Origin: Bacteroidota bacterium
Lineage (GTDB): Bacteria; Bacteroidota; Bacteroidia; Chitinophagales; BACL12
Direction of reading: 5' to 3'
Assembly (NCBI GenBank): GCA_016718035.1
Contig: JADKEK010000004.1
Coordinates: 124,001-188,000 of the forward strand
Length of the DNA stretch: 64,000 nucleotides
Positions 1-9,371 of the stretch are shown piece by piece. The translations under genes were made by a program, and so were the position numbers. A model generated the notes under the pieces. That model ran no database searches. It was not told the DNA's origin and saw only the letters and a list, made by a program, of their open reading frames with translations. The first letter of the stretch is position 1; each line of letters begins with the position of its first letter.

Positions 1-1610
1 GATTTTTTATTGGCGCTTAAAAATGTATATAATTCTTCAATAGGTGCTTTTTCCGGCTCCAAATAAATATCGTAATATTCAACTGCACGTGCACGACACA
101 TTTCTGCTAATAAAGGTTTGTCATCATTTAAATAATATTCCATCAACTGAAACATAACAATTCTGTAAGCATCAGCTTTAAATCTGGACATTTCATTAGT
201 ATTATCCTGTTCGGCAAGCCATTTTAAATCCTGAATTAATTCTTTTTCAATTGCCGGTTTTATTTCACCCGCGTCGTTTACTTTATTGAGTATACTAATA
301 ATTTTTGCCTGTTGAATTTGATTGTTATCACCATTGGCATGTTGGGTGGCAAGTGCACACATGCTTTTACAGTTTTCAGCATCTTCAACAATAAAGTATA
401 AAAATGCTGCAGCGTTATACCAGAATACCGGTGTATGCATTTTATTGTTTGAGATTCCTTTTTCCAGTACATCAATAATTTCAGCTATATCGTTAGGTGC
501 AACTGTTGTGCGTTGATATTCAAAATCTCCTTCATAATCAATACCACTCCACCAACGTTCCGGCATATTATTGCGCTGAATTTTTTCTATTTCGCGGGAA
601 AGCAATAATTCTATTTCTTTGGATGAAGGGTCAATTTTAAGCATTTCGTTTAATGCAGGAACGGCAGAATTGTATTGGCTCACGCCTGTTAAAAACCAAA
701 GGGTATTTTTTTCGTGTTCGTTTTTACATAAGTTTAAACATTGCTGCCATATGGTGTCATTGTCAATATAAAAATCGCGCTTTGAACTTAATCTGCGACT
801 CCAGCATTTGTCAAAAACAATGGAATGATAATAAGCAGCAACGGCATAATTTTTTGATCGCTGCTCGGCACCTGCCATTAAACTCATGGTCCAGTATTTT
901 ATTTGTGATTCACTTTGCACCGGAGCCACATGTTTTTGATAAATGCTGATGCATTCTTGATAATTTCCGGTATAGTGTGCAGCACGGGCAGCCTGATAAG
1001 CATAACGGAGCGTAATAAATTCGGATTTCGATTTTTTTAATTGCGCGAGTGCTTCGTTTTTATAATCAACTAATCGCATGGTGTCGGTGCGAATTTCATC
1101 CCACCAATACACCGGCTGAACCAAAGGTTCAATTTGTTTAGCAAGTGTCAAATAACGGAATGAAGGGTCTTTAGGATTACTTACCCAGAAATTTAATACA
1201 CTATTTGTAAGCCATTTAGCTTCCACAGCATTTTTTTTGCCTTTAAGGTGGTTGGCAAATGCTACATAATCGCTAGCTTGTGAATGATATATAATGGATG
1301 TGATATCCTCTTTAGTTACTGCATTATTAAAATAGCCAAACCATTCGTTGATGTTATTGTCGGTGCCATCAAATAAATCTTCGTCCATGGTGCCGCCATT
1401 TTCACTCCAATCAGAATTTGGGTCACCATTATAAAAGTGTTCGCTATAATAAAATGGAAATAGTTCAGGTAAATCGAGCACTTCGGAATGGAAAGGAGAT
1501 AGAATTGACTCGTCCATATCGTATCCCCAGCTGCAGGTATTGGCGAGATGCAATGGGAATGTTACCAATATACTACTCAAAACAATTGTAAATGGCTTCC
1601 AAATCTTCAT
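1..1610 (-). CDS. Secreted TPR-like hypothetical protein, C-terminus off the left edge
   Basis: An open minus-strand frame runs from an ATG at 1610 to position 1 without a stop, so at least 536 residues are present. The start begins MKIWKPFTIVLSSILVTF, a likely signal peptide. The body is helical with aromatic and alanine repeats (for example RYAYQAARAAHYTGNYQEC) that resemble tetratricopeptide units. Its start overlaps the last 38 bases of the lipoprotein gene upstream, so the two are probably one operon. Both look exported, suggesting a periplasmic or outer-membrane job. I do not recognise the specific family. Confidence 0.75.
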   Translation of the reverse strand, partial: MKIWKPFTIVLSSILVTFPLHLANTCSWGYDMDESILSPFHSEVLDLPELFPFYYSEHFYNGDPNSDWSENGGTMDEDLFDGTDNNINEWFGYFNNAVTKEDITSIIYHSQASDYVAFANHLKGKKNAVEAKWLTNSVLNFWVSNPKDPSFRYLTLAKQIEPLVQPVYWWDEIRTDTMRLVDYKNEALAQLKKSKSEFITLRYAYQAARAAHYTGNYQECISIYQKHVAPVQSESQIKYWTMSLMAGAEQRSKNYAVAAYYHSIVFDKCWSRRLSSKRDFYIDNDTIWQQCLNLCKNEHEKNTLWFLTGVSQYNSAVPALNEMLKIDPSSKEIELLLSREIEKIQRNNMPERWWSGIDYEGDFEYQRTTVAPNDIAEIIDVLEKGISNNKMHTPVFWYNAAAFLYFIVEDAENCKSMCALATQHANGDNNQIQQAKIISILNKVNDAGEIKPAIEKELIQDLKWLAEQDNTNEMSRFKADAYRIVMFQLMEYYLNDDKPLLAEMCRARAVEYYDIYLEPEKAPIEELYTFLSANKK

Positions 1611-2604
1611 TTGAATATTTTTTTAGGATGATTTCATCAAGGTGAAATAAAATTACATTAATTTTCTCATTATGTAAATTTCCTGCAAGTTGTTCCGCCG
1701 CGCGCAAACTTAACTCTGGTGTCATAGTTTCTATTTTTAATATGTTGCCGCTTACAAAAAACTGCCCTTCAAAATAAAAATTACCATTTGCTTTATAGGT
1801 ATTGTTTTCTACTTTCGAAAACAAACTATCGCTAATTTCATCCTGGTAAAGCGGATAAAATATTCTTAATAATTGGTGGTTGTCATATAATAGCCCCCAA
1901 CTGTAACAAGCAATTGCTGCATCTAATGCCAATGGATAAGCATTTATATTGTCTACATATTGAGCCGCAATATTTTCATCATAAATGGAATTTACTGACT
2001 TATCATCTTCTATGTTACCCATATTGTAAAACATGAGTAAGCCTTTATCTACCGGGGGTACTCCGGTAGTTTTGTAATATTTAATTTGATGTAACCTTAT
2101 TGTTGAACTTATTTGAACTTTATTGAATGTCGGATATTGTTTGATTGTTTGTAAAAGGATAAAATAGTTTTGCCTGGTTGTAGTGGTCCAATCGCAGTCA
2201 ATTTGTATTTCTGTGGGTAGTGCTAAATTATTTGTGTCTATAATGTATTGAATGCGTTTGGCTATTTTTTGTGCTAAATATTTACATTGAATGGTATCCA
2301 GATTTTCCAAGGTATTATTGGTGATAAATACAACCGGTATAATTGAAATGTTAGCCGGAACGGGTTGTTCAAAACTGATGTCAGCAACGGGAATTGGTTG
2401 TTGACTTGCTTCGTCAATTGTTACATCAAAAAATTTGATATAAAGTGATTCGATATTTAGTGAATCTAATCTGCCAGAATTAAGTGTGTTACTGCTCAAA
2501 TTACTTTGCCAAAAATAGAATCCACGTGTTACTGAATTGTGAGATTTTGTACAACTCCAATTCAATACACTAAAAATAAATAAAAAGCTCAGCCACTTAA
2601 ACAT
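1573..2604 (-). CDS. Lipoprotein, possible DUF3142-like TIM-barrel protein
   Basis: 343 residues starting with a lipoprotein signal whose lipobox is LNWSC (Cys about residue 18). Features such as GFYFWQ, IQIDCDWT and LLMFYNMGN recall DUF3142-type or GH18-like barrel proteins, in which a strand-end acidic stretch is followed by a conserved YNMG; this family assignment is tentative. It is followed with a 38-base overlap by another exported protein. A terminator lies just upstream of it, so it probably has its own promoter in the short space between 2604 and 2634. Confidence 0.7.
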   Translation of the reverse strand: MFKWLSFLFIFSVLNWSCTKSHNSVTRGFYFWQSNLSSNTLNSGRLDSLNIESLYIKFFDVTIDEASQQPIPVADISFEQPVPANISIIPVVFITNNTLENLDTIQCKYLAQKIAKRIQYIIDTNNLALPTEIQIDCDWTTTTRQNYFILLQTIKQYPTFNKVQISSTIRLHQIKYYKTTGVPPVDKGLLMFYNMGNIEDDKSVNSIYDENIAAQYVDNINAYPLALDAAIACYSWGLLYDNHQLLRIFYPLYQDEISDSLFSKVENNTYKANGNFYFEGQFFVSGNILKIETMTPELSLRAAEQLAGNLHNEKINVILFHLDEIILKKYSNEDLEAIYNCFE

Positions 2605-2633
2605 GTTTCAAAGTTCGCAAACAATTTGATATC

Positions 2634-2668
2634 CATAAAAAAATCCCTGCCTTTTGAGCAGGGATTTT
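2634..2668 (-). terminator. Rho-independent terminator after the DUF2231-like gene
   Basis: Perfect inverted repeat AAAATCCCTGC (2640-2650) / GCAGGGATTTT (2658-2668) with a 7-nt loop. Read on the minus strand it ends in a run of seven T. It sits 45 bases downstream of the gene ending at 2713. Confidence 0.85.
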
Positions 2669-2712
2669 GATTTTTGCATTAAATACAACGCTAATTGAAC
2701 TAAGCAAATATT

Positions 2713-3234
2713 TTAATCATCGTCATCTTCTGTTTCTTGTAATGTTGTATTTTGGGATGGCGCTGCCGAGGAGGTGCTTCGGCCAAAGTCCCCACGAATT
2801 TCACTATGGCGAATTTCACCACCGGTTAGTCCTACATAACTCATATAACCTGCACTGGCTACGCCTGCAATAAAGGTGACAATAAGCAGTATCATTGCGC
2901 GTTTTGGCATTTTTACCTGTGCAAATGCAGCTATCAGGGCTAAAATTCCGGTGCCAATCATAATTTTTAATCCGGTTGCAGCCGCATGTTCATGAATTTC
3001 GATACCATCGTGTGTAACACCTGCAATGCCTTCAACAGACTCTTCTGCACCTTCACCCGTAGCATTCGCAGGCAAAGCGGTTAATGCAGCCATCACCAAC
3101 AATATCAATCCTCCGTTGATGAGGGTGTTTTTTTTGAGGAAAAAGCTCAATCCTATAAATAATGTACCAACTAAACTTAAAATAATTGGAAAGTGGTTAA
3201 TCAGGAGATGCCAATGGGCGGGACTTACTTGCAT
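2713..3234 (-). CDS. DUF2231-like integral membrane protein
   Basis: 173 residues with four hydrophobic segments. The N-terminus (SPAHWHLLINHFPI) has the His-Phe-Pro signature typical of DUF2231-like membrane proteins, and a pair of His (IEIHEHAAATG) follows before the third segment, which could bind a metal or haem. The C-terminal tail is soluble and ends in acidic residues. Monocistronic: terminator at 2634-2668 and a gap to the next gene. Substrate unknown. Confidence 0.75.
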   Translation of the reverse strand: MQVSPAHWHLLINHFPIILSLVGTLFIGLSFFLKKNTLINGGLILLVMAALTALPANATGEGAEESVEGIAGVTHDGIEIHEHAAATGLKIMIGTGILALIAAFAQVKMPKRAMILLIVTFIAGVASAGYMSYVGLTGGEIRHSEIRGDFGRSTSSAAPSQNTTLQETEDDDD

Positions 3235-3293
3235 AATTGTTGTTTTACTTAAAGTTAAAAAATAAATTTAAACTTTGAGTTTGCCTGTCAAAT

Positions 3294-4859
3294 TTAATTT
3301 ACCGGTTTTAACCCTGTTGATGTCATCAATAATTTATTATTGAATAATTCTACATCTCTTAATCCCGAGGTATATTCGTTTTTATCCAGATAATAATCTA
3401 AACGATTGTCGATATACACATATTTATTTTCAGGAACACGGATTATGATGTCCACTTTTTGTCCGCGCCATTTTTCTTGTTCAGCCAATTGAATAATAGA
3501 TGGAATGGTAATTATCGAATCAGCATTTTGTGTTACAGGAAAATTTAATTCCTGTGCATTGCTTTTAGCATTATTGCGATCGTAACCACGTGCTGTTTTG
3601 TTTACCAGTACAGCAAAAGTGGTATCCAGACTTTTTTCAAATTCAACACTGATATGTTTAAACATTAAGCTGTCGTCAAAGTCATCTTTTTTAATACTCC
3701 AGCTAACTATGTTATGTTCCATATTATTTTCCGGAATGGCATCTAATTGTATATGCATAGCCTGATTTACCGGTTGCGATATCGTCATTTTGTTGCTTAC
3801 GCTAGCTTCGTATTTAAAATTGCGACCTATGCTGATGCCGAGATAAATTACTACCAGTAAACAGGCAATCCAGATAAATCCCAAAGTAGTGGCAACAAAT
3901 TTTGTTTTGCGTTTAATGCCTATTAAATATTTAACACTGGAAAAAATGATACCTAAAAACGGGATAATAACTAACGAAACAGCACATGCAATTAATATCC
4001 AGGCTTGTTGTGAGCCTTCGGTAATATGATTGCCGAAAAATTCTATCTCGCGGAAATCGGTACCCCAATTGGTAAACAATTCAACGCCTGTTACTACCAC
4101 TACCATTAGTGAAACAATTAAAATTCCGAAAACAAAAACTTTCACGATTGTTTTCACAACAGGACCCAAAGTTTGCGCTGCATCTTCAATAAAATCTCCG
4201 GCGTTGCGTTTTGATTTATCTATATTTTCTTTCGAAAAAGTTTGTTTTACCTCTTCCCCAAATTCATTTACTCTATTGCTGAATTGCCTGGCACCATCTT
4301 TTACTGTTCGCTCGATATTATTGATGTCCACTTTTTCACCACGCATTTCTAATTTTTCTGCTGTGGTTTTAGCCTCAGGAATAATTGCCCATAATATGAT
4401 ATATAATAGGAATCCTGTTCCGGCTACAAAAAAGAAAGCTAAAAATGCCAACCTTATCCAAAGTGGGTCTATGTCGAACTTTGCGCCAAATCCGGCACAA
4501 ACACCACCGAGTACATTGTTTTCTTTATCACGGAAAAACTTAGTCGAACCTGGACGTTGAGTGTACTCATTATACGTCGTTTTTTCCTCAGCTTCAGGTT
4601 GTGAATCATAGTCTTCCGGTTTACCCATTATTCCAATAATATCTTCCACATGAGCATGTGTAATGGCTCCACGTTCGCCAACTCTTTCAAACATGAGTTC
4701 GGCAATGCGATGTTCAATGTCTTTAATTATTTCTTCGCCATCGGGAGTAGATGCATATTTACGGCGGATACTATTTAAATAGTTATCCAATTGTTGGTAG
4801 GCAGTTTCGTCTATCTGAAAAACAACTCCACCTATATTTACATATAATAACTTGTTCAT
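3294..4859 (-). CDS. PspC-domain membrane protein
   Basis: 521 residues. Residues 1-90 form a small helical cytoplasmic domain of the type found before PspC in Bacteroidota. A PspC domain follows near residues 105-165 (NNVLGGVCAGFGAKFDIDP, then LLYIILWAIIPEA). An amphipathic linker precedes three more membrane segments (about 230-345), and the C-terminal 170 residues are probably periplasmic and rich in beta strands. The start codon overlaps the stop of the padR gene by four bases (ATGA), so translation is coupled. PspC-type proteins sense envelope stress; here PadR presumably controls its level. Confidence 0.88.
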   Translation of the reverse strand: MNKLLYVNIGGVVFQIDETAYQQLDNYLNSIRRKYASTPDGEEIIKDIEHRIAELMFERVGERGAITHAHVEDIIGIMGKPEDYDSQPEAEEKTTYNEYTQRPGSTKFFRDKENNVLGGVCAGFGAKFDIDPLWIRLAFLAFFFVAGTGFLLYIILWAIIPEAKTTAEKLEMRGEKVDINNIERTVKDGARQFSNRVNEFGEEVKQTFSKENIDKSKRNAGDFIEDAAQTLGPVVKTIVKVFVFGILIVSLMVVVVTGVELFTNWGTDFREIEFFGNHITEGSQQAWILIACAVSLVIIPFLGIIFSSVKYLIGIKRKTKFVATTLGFIWIACLLVVIYLGISIGRNFKYEASVSNKMTISQPVNQAMHIQLDAIPENNMEHNIVSWSIKKDDFDDSLMFKHISVEFEKSLDTTFAVLVNKTARGYDRNNAKSNAQELNFPVTQNADSIITIPSIIQLAEQEKWRGQKVDIIIRVPENKYVYIDNRLDYYLDKNEYTSGLRDVELFNNKLLMTSTGLKPVN

Positions 4860-5200
4860 TGTTGCGTTGTATTTAATGATTTGGTGTTAATTGATACGGC
4901 ATGAGCTAATTCCTGCCATGTTTTATTTAATTCAGTTAAAAACAAGCGGCCATTATCAGTTAACTGATAATATTTGCGGGGCGGACCTGAATTACTTTCC
5001 ACCCATTTGTAGCTTAAGAGTTCCATTGTTTTTAATCTGTTCAACAAAGGGTAAACGGTTCCCTCTGCTACTAACAAATTACTTTCCTTGAGCCTGTTTA
5101 TCACATCTGTAGGGTAGATCTCCCCTTCATTAATGATGGCCAGGATACAATACTCCAGCACACCTTTTCGCATTTGAGCCTGAGCATTTTCTACATTCAT
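4856..5200 (-). CDS. PadR-family transcriptional regulator
   Basis: 114 residues with the PadR winged-helix signature: KGVLEYCILAIINEGEIYPTD at the first helices, then VAEGTVYPLLNRL (recognition helix and wing), and a short C-terminal helix for dimerisation. First gene of the padR-pspC operon. The promoter directly in front overlaps a perfect dyad, the expected arrangement for autorepression. The -7 box ends only four bases before the ATG, so the mRNA may be leaderless. Confidence 0.92.
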   Translation of the reverse strand: MNVENAQAQMRKGVLEYCILAIINEGEIYPTDVINRLKESNLLVAEGTVYPLLNRLKTMELLSYKWVESNSGPPRKYYQLTDNGRLFLTELNKTWQELAHAVSINTKSLNTTQQ

Positions 5201-5204
5201 GATG

Positions 5205-5243
5205 CAAACATAGGGTATAAACCTGAACTATGCAATACATAGT
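5205..5243 (-). promoter_or_regulatory. padR promoter with overlapping dyad operator
   Basis: On the minus strand, TATGTTTG (5205-5212) matches the Bacteroidota -7 consensus TAnnTTTG. ATTG (ending at 5234) sits 20 bases further upstream as the -33 element. The perfect inverted repeat ACTATG-N5-CATAGT (5227-5243) covers that -33 element, so a bound repressor would block sigma. PadR as the binder is an inference. Confidence 0.6.
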
Positions 5244-5439
5244 AGTATGTTTATACTAGTTCTAGGCGTTAAATTTTTGTTAAAGTGAAACAATTTTGCT
5301 GAAAAAATTCGCTGTAATACAATACGGTATTGATTTATAGGTCTTTTTATCAGTGGCCCTTAAATTTGAGCTTTTAGGCTAAAAAAATTATTTTTCTATA
5401 AATTTCGCCTTAAAGAGGCAGGTTAATTACTTTTATAAG

Positions 5440-5991
5440 ATGCGTTTTAGCAATCTTTTTGCCCTTTTTATAGTATTTACTGTCAATAAGGCTACTTGTC
5501 AGGAGTTTATTTATTACGAAAAGGCAATAGTCGTCGACTTTTTATACGATGGAGGATTTGACACAAGCAGCGGAAGTTCACATTTGACGATGGTGGATAG
5601 TTTTAAGGTAACAGCTATGTTCAATGCAAACTATTGCTCTGTAGTCGAATATTATTTCATTATGGATGAAGATGACTATTTCATTTGCGATAGTATTAGT
5701 TTTTCAAGCGATTGCACGGAGTGTTTTGAGGTTAATCTTCGTGAATTGTTATCTAACAAAAGCCGTCGCTGGAAAAAAATAAACGATAGTCTATATATTT
5801 CATCACGTAATGTTGGCAGTATAACTCATTACGGGCCGCCGAAGGTAACAACATATAATGTAGTAAAAATGGAAATTCAGCGTGCATACGATAATACTAA
5901 TTCCAGTTTATTTATACATACAGCATTTATTTCTGAAGAAGATTATAAACTACATAAAAAATTACCCCGTTATAGAAAACTATTTAAATAA
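5440..5991 (+). CDS. Secreted hypothetical protein
   Basis: 183 residues. The start (MRFSNLFALFIVFTVNKATCQEF) is a signal peptide with probable cleavage after TCQ. The mature part is beta-rich with two close Cys pairs (SSDCTECFEV) that may form a disulphide. No domain recognised. It stands alone between the divergent padR operon and the next gene. A TAAATTTC stretch just upstream is close to a -7 box. Confidence 0.6.
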   Translation: MRFSNLFALFIVFTVNKATCQEFIYYEKAIVVDFLYDGGFDTSSGSSHLTMVDSFKVTAMFNANYCSVVEYYFIMDEDDYFICDSISFSSDCTECFEVNLRELLSNKSRRWKKINDSLYISSRNVGSITHYGPPKVTTYNVVKMEIQRAYDNTNSSLFIHTAFISEEDYKLHKKLPRYRKLFK

Positions 5992-6096
5992 CAGCGAAAA
6001 ATAAAACGTATCATTGTGTTCAACATAATTTTTACATTTGATAATTATATTTAACGCAACTTGCATTTGCTTATACCAATTAAAAAAAATTTTGTC

Positions 6097-6672
6097 ATGC
6101 GATACACAGTAATCCTCATAATTAGTATGATATTAGGCGGATGCGGCCTTAATAAACCGCTAGCAGTTACACAAGCTTATCCTGTTGGTCAAACCGAAGT
6201 GTTGTTGGAAAATAATGTGATAGCAGACTCGGTATATATTATAAACAGAGCACCTTCGGGAATGCAATCTATGGATGAAATACCAGTCTTGCTTTCCGAT
6301 AGAACTTCAAAAATTATTCAGCAACAGGATTTTCAGGAAAAATCAATTACAACAATACAGCAAGAGCAGTCGAAACAATTTAAAAAGAAAAAAGTAAATG
6401 CAGATGACGAGCCAACGCAGACAAAACCTAAAATAAATATCTGGGCAGTTTTAGGATTTGTTTTTGTGTTAACCGGAGTTATTCCAATTATTGGCAATTT
6501 AGTTGGTTACATTATGTGTATTGTGGCGCTTAATCAAATCAACAAAAATCCCGGGATGTACACCGGTAAAGGTTTCGCAATTGCAGGGTTTGTTATTTTC
6601 ACCATATTTTTAGTAGTGGCTATTACAATTGCCTTGTTTTATTTTGGGTTATTATCATTTAATGGCTCCTAG
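6097..6672 (+). CDS. DUF4190-type lipoprotein
   Basis: 191 residues from the ATG at 6097; an in-frame TTG at 6061 is less likely because it would bury the lipobox. The start MRYTVILIISMILGGCGL gives lipobox ILGGC. A low-complexity polar linker follows, then a DUF4190-like module of two membrane segments (IWAVLGFVFVLTGVIPIIG and GFAIAGFVIFTIFLVVAIT) flanking NQINKNPGMYTGKG. Proteins of this type are common in Bacteroidota and uncharacterised. Confidence 0.7.
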   Translation: MRYTVILIISMILGGCGLNKPLAVTQAYPVGQTEVLLENNVIADSVYIINRAPSGMQSMDEIPVLLSDRTSKIIQQQDFQEKSITTIQQEQSKQFKKKKVNADDEPTQTKPKINIWAVLGFVFVLTGVIPIIGNLVGYIMCIVALNQINKNPGMYTGKGFAIAGFVIFTIFLVVAITIALFYFGLLSFNGS

Positions 6673-6684
6673 AGTAAAGTTTTT

Positions 6685-8475
6685 TTAATCTGCCCTTGTT
6701 GAAAGCCCAAAGGTAACACCCATTCGCACAACAGGACCAAAGCGCTCAGGTTTACGGTTCTGCAAAACAGGATTACTTAAATAGAAATCTGCATTATCAT
6801 ATTCTATACCTCCGCCTTCAAATTGATGATAAGCAACACCAATACCAGTGAAATACTCAAACATAATATGATTTTCTTCAATCCTGGCGCCAAAATTAAG
6901 CATCGCATTGTAGCTAGTTTCTTTGGGATAGAAGTTGGCATCGTATAAATAACTATATGCATCATTAGCAAAAACGGCACTTGTAACAGGTTCGTAATTT
7001 CTTTGTACTATTTCAAATAGAGGGCCAACAAAAAATCCATCGCTATAAGTATCGCGTTCTCCGAATTTGAATGCAACGTGCGCTCGATATCCACTCCAAT
7101 AATTATCAAAATCGTTTACATCAATTTCCTGAATATACAAATCATCATAAATAACATGATTTAAATTAATTTTTTTGTAACTCACTTCCATCGAAAATTT
7201 ACGAATGCCAAATCCGGCAACTCCACCATAATCGCGATATTTATTAAAGCGAATAATCATGGGTAGCGGATAAATACCCGCATACATACTAAAATCGCGT
7301 TCTGCAATTCGGCTTCTTCTTGCTTGTTCTATTTCATAAACTTTTTGTGCTTCCGCGGCAATTTGTTCGCAAGTTTTAGCCTTTTCATTTGCTGCATTGC
7401 TTTTTTGGCTATTGCCATATGTATCCCATTTAATGGCTATGTAGCGCCAAGCCGCACAATCGCTTGAACTAATTTGTTGTTCGTATTTTTCTGAAGCAAG
7501 CAGTCCTAATTGATTGTTTTTCGCTAAATCAGCCATACTAAATGCTTCTTGAATAAATGAATTGTTATAATAACCGGCAGTCAAAGCCTTGTTATACATT
7601 CCCGGTCCACGTTCGGTGTCATTCCCATTTTTTAGCGCAGTTGCAGCTTTGGCATAAATTTCGGCTTCTGATGATATACCGGGGTTAAATGTTTTAATTG
7701 TATTGATAAAATTATACCCTGAAGCATATCCATATGAGCCATTTTCAGTTAATCTTTTTTTGTCGTCAGCATGCAATAACTGAAAATAGGTAATCTGATT
7801 TATTGCCATCATGGCGTCTTCATAATTATATTTCAAGAGTTGATTTGCGGCAACTAGATATTGAGTTATACTGATATATTTTAGGAAATATTTATTCTCA
7901 TTATTTTCTGCAGTATATTCTAAATTAACCGCACTTTGTGCCATTTCAATTGCAGCTGTATAATTTCTTTGATTATTATATAACTCTGTCATTGAAGAAT
8001 AATATTCTAAAATTGTAGGTGCTGCATTTTCCCAGGCGATACTATAATATTTATTTTCATACAAGTAATATTTTTTAAAATCTGAAGGTTGCAAGCTCTT
8101 CATTTGAGATTTTAAAGGTTCTAAAATGCGATACGATTCGGCTAATTTATTGGCAACACCTAACATAAATCCATATTCATAATCGCTAAACAGTTTAAAG
8201 TATTTGGCAACACCTATATTATCTGCTGTGCCAGTTTGTATTACCCTCTCCAGTTGTCTGTTAATTATTTCACGTTGTGTAGCTATCTTTTGTAGATCAG
8301 CTTCGGTAATATTCGTTGAAGTAAGCGAACCGGCAAAATCGCGCATGGCATTATAATTATGGACTGCCGAGTCCAAAGTTGCCTCTGCAGGTGTATAGGT
8401 TCCAGTCTGAGCTGATATGTTTGTTCCTAAAATAATAGTAGAAAAAGTAAGCAGTAAAATTCTCAATAATGTCAT
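6685..8475 (-). CDS. Exported TPR-like protein with C-terminal barrel-like domain
   Basis: 596 residues with a signal peptide (MTLLRILLLTFSTIILGTNISAQ). Residues about 25-390 are helical and repetitive (SSMTELYNNQRNYTAAIEMA and similar), consistent with TPR repeats. The last 190 residues alternate polar and hydrophobic positions with many Tyr, Gly and Asp, consistent with an outer-membrane beta domain. It converges with the DUF4190 gene only 12 bases away. Function unknown. Confidence 0.7.
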   Translation of the reverse strand: MTLLRILLLTFSTIILGTNISAQTGTYTPAEATLDSAVHNYNAMRDFAGSLTSTNITEADLQKIATQREIINRQLERVIQTGTADNIGVAKYFKLFSDYEYGFMLGVANKLAESYRILEPLKSQMKSLQPSDFKKYYLYENKYYSIAWENAAPTILEYYSSMTELYNNQRNYTAAIEMAQSAVNLEYTAENNENKYFLKYISITQYLVAANQLLKYNYEDAMMAINQITYFQLLHADDKKRLTENGSYGYASGYNFINTIKTFNPGISSEAEIYAKAATALKNGNDTERGPGMYNKALTAGYYNNSFIQEAFSMADLAKNNQLGLLASEKYEQQISSSDCAAWRYIAIKWDTYGNSQKSNAANEKAKTCEQIAAEAQKVYEIEQARRSRIAERDFSMYAGIYPLPMIIRFNKYRDYGGVAGFGIRKFSMEVSYKKINLNHVIYDDLYIQEIDVNDFDNYWSGYRAHVAFKFGERDTYSDGFFVGPLFEIVQRNYEPVTSAVFANDAYSYLYDANFYPKETSYNAMLNFGARIEENHIMFEYFTGIGVAYHQFEGGGIEYDNADFYLSNPVLQNRKPERFGPVVRMGVTFGLSTRAD

Positions 8476-8618
8476 AGCACTTAATTTCGATACAAAAGTA
8501 TTAAATGGTTAGTAAACACCACCTTTTAACTCAAATAGTTTCAGCCTAACCAATGGAGCTCCTTTTATAATGAACTAAATCTGTTAATATTGCGGTTAAA
8601 TGAATAAAGCGTATTATC

Positions 8619-9323
8619 ATGCAAGTTGAAATCTGGTCGGATATCATGTGTCCGTTTTGTTATATTGGAAAACGCCGTTTTGAAAAGGCAATGGCAACTT
8701 TTGAAGGGAGTGCAGACATTGAAATAATTTGGAAAAGTTATCAGTTAGACCCTAATCAGGAGGATGTGCCGGGTAAGAGTATTAATCAATATCTGGCTGA
8801 GCGTAAAGGGTGGACTGTCGATTATGCGCGAGAGATGAATAAATATGTAACCGATATGGCTGCTGGCGAAGGGCTTGTTTATGATATGGACAGGGCTGTT
8901 GTTGCGAATTCGTTTAATGCGCATAGAATTATTCAAATGGCTAAGGCAATCGGTAAAGGCGACCTGGCAGAAGAAACTTTTTTCAAAGCCTATTTTACAG
9001 AAGGCAAAAATATTAACGACACATCAGTTTTAATTGAAATAGGCCTTTCGTTGGGATTAACCCAATTGGATATTGAAGCTATGCTTGATAGCGGTTTATA
9101 TGTTAATGAAGTGCAGGCAGATGCTCATGAGGCGGCGGCACTTGGAGCAAGAGGAGTTCCATTTTTTGTTTTTAACAGGAAATATGCGGTATCCGGTGCG
9201 CAGCCTGTGGAGGCATTTTCGCAGGTGTTGGACACAGCGTTTAGCGACTGGAAATTGACAAAAGAAAATTCGCCTGCAATTATTAATGATGGTGATATGT
9301 GCGATACCGATGGCAATTGCTGA
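8619..9323 (+). CDS. DsbA-family oxidoreductase, FrnE-like
   Basis: 234 residues, no signal peptide, hence cytoplasmic. The thioredoxin-fold active site CPFC is at residues 11-14 (DIMCPFCYIGKRRFEKA). The long helical insertion (ANSFNAHRIIQMAKAIGKG, EETFFKAYFTEGKNIND) and the cis-Pro loop GARGVPFFVFNRKYAVSGAQ are hallmarks of the FrnE/2-hydroxychromene-2-carboxylate isomerase-like branch. It probably acts in thiol redox chemistry; the C-terminal CDTDGNC could be a second redox pair. Single gene, closely followed by another gene on the same strand. Confidence 0.92.
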   Translation: MQVEIWSDIMCPFCYIGKRRFEKAMATFEGSADIEIIWKSYQLDPNQEDVPGKSINQYLAERKGWTVDYAREMNKYVTDMAAGEGLVYDMDRAVVANSFNAHRIIQMAKAIGKGDLAEETFFKAYFTEGKNINDTSVLIEIGLSLGLTQLDIEAMLDSGLYVNEVQADAHEAAALGARGVPFFVFNRKYAVSGAQPVEAFSQVLDTAFSDWKLTKENSPAIINDGDMCDTDGNC

Positions 9324-9356
9324 TAATTTTTACCGCAGTTTTTAATCGCGATTGGT

Positions 9357-9364
9357 TACATTTG
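9357..9364 (+). promoter_or_regulatory. -7 box TACATTTG, near-leaderless
   Basis: Perfect TAnnTTTG match seven bases before the ATG at 9372, so transcription probably starts within about three bases of the start codon. A 10-bp palindrome AATCGCGATT (9344-9353) lies just upstream in the spacer. Confidence 0.5.
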
Positions 9365-9371
9365 TTGTACA

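Noticed and set aside
278..949. Short frames on both strands inside the first 1 kb
   Set aside because: All lie inside the long minus-strand coding frame that ends off the left edge.
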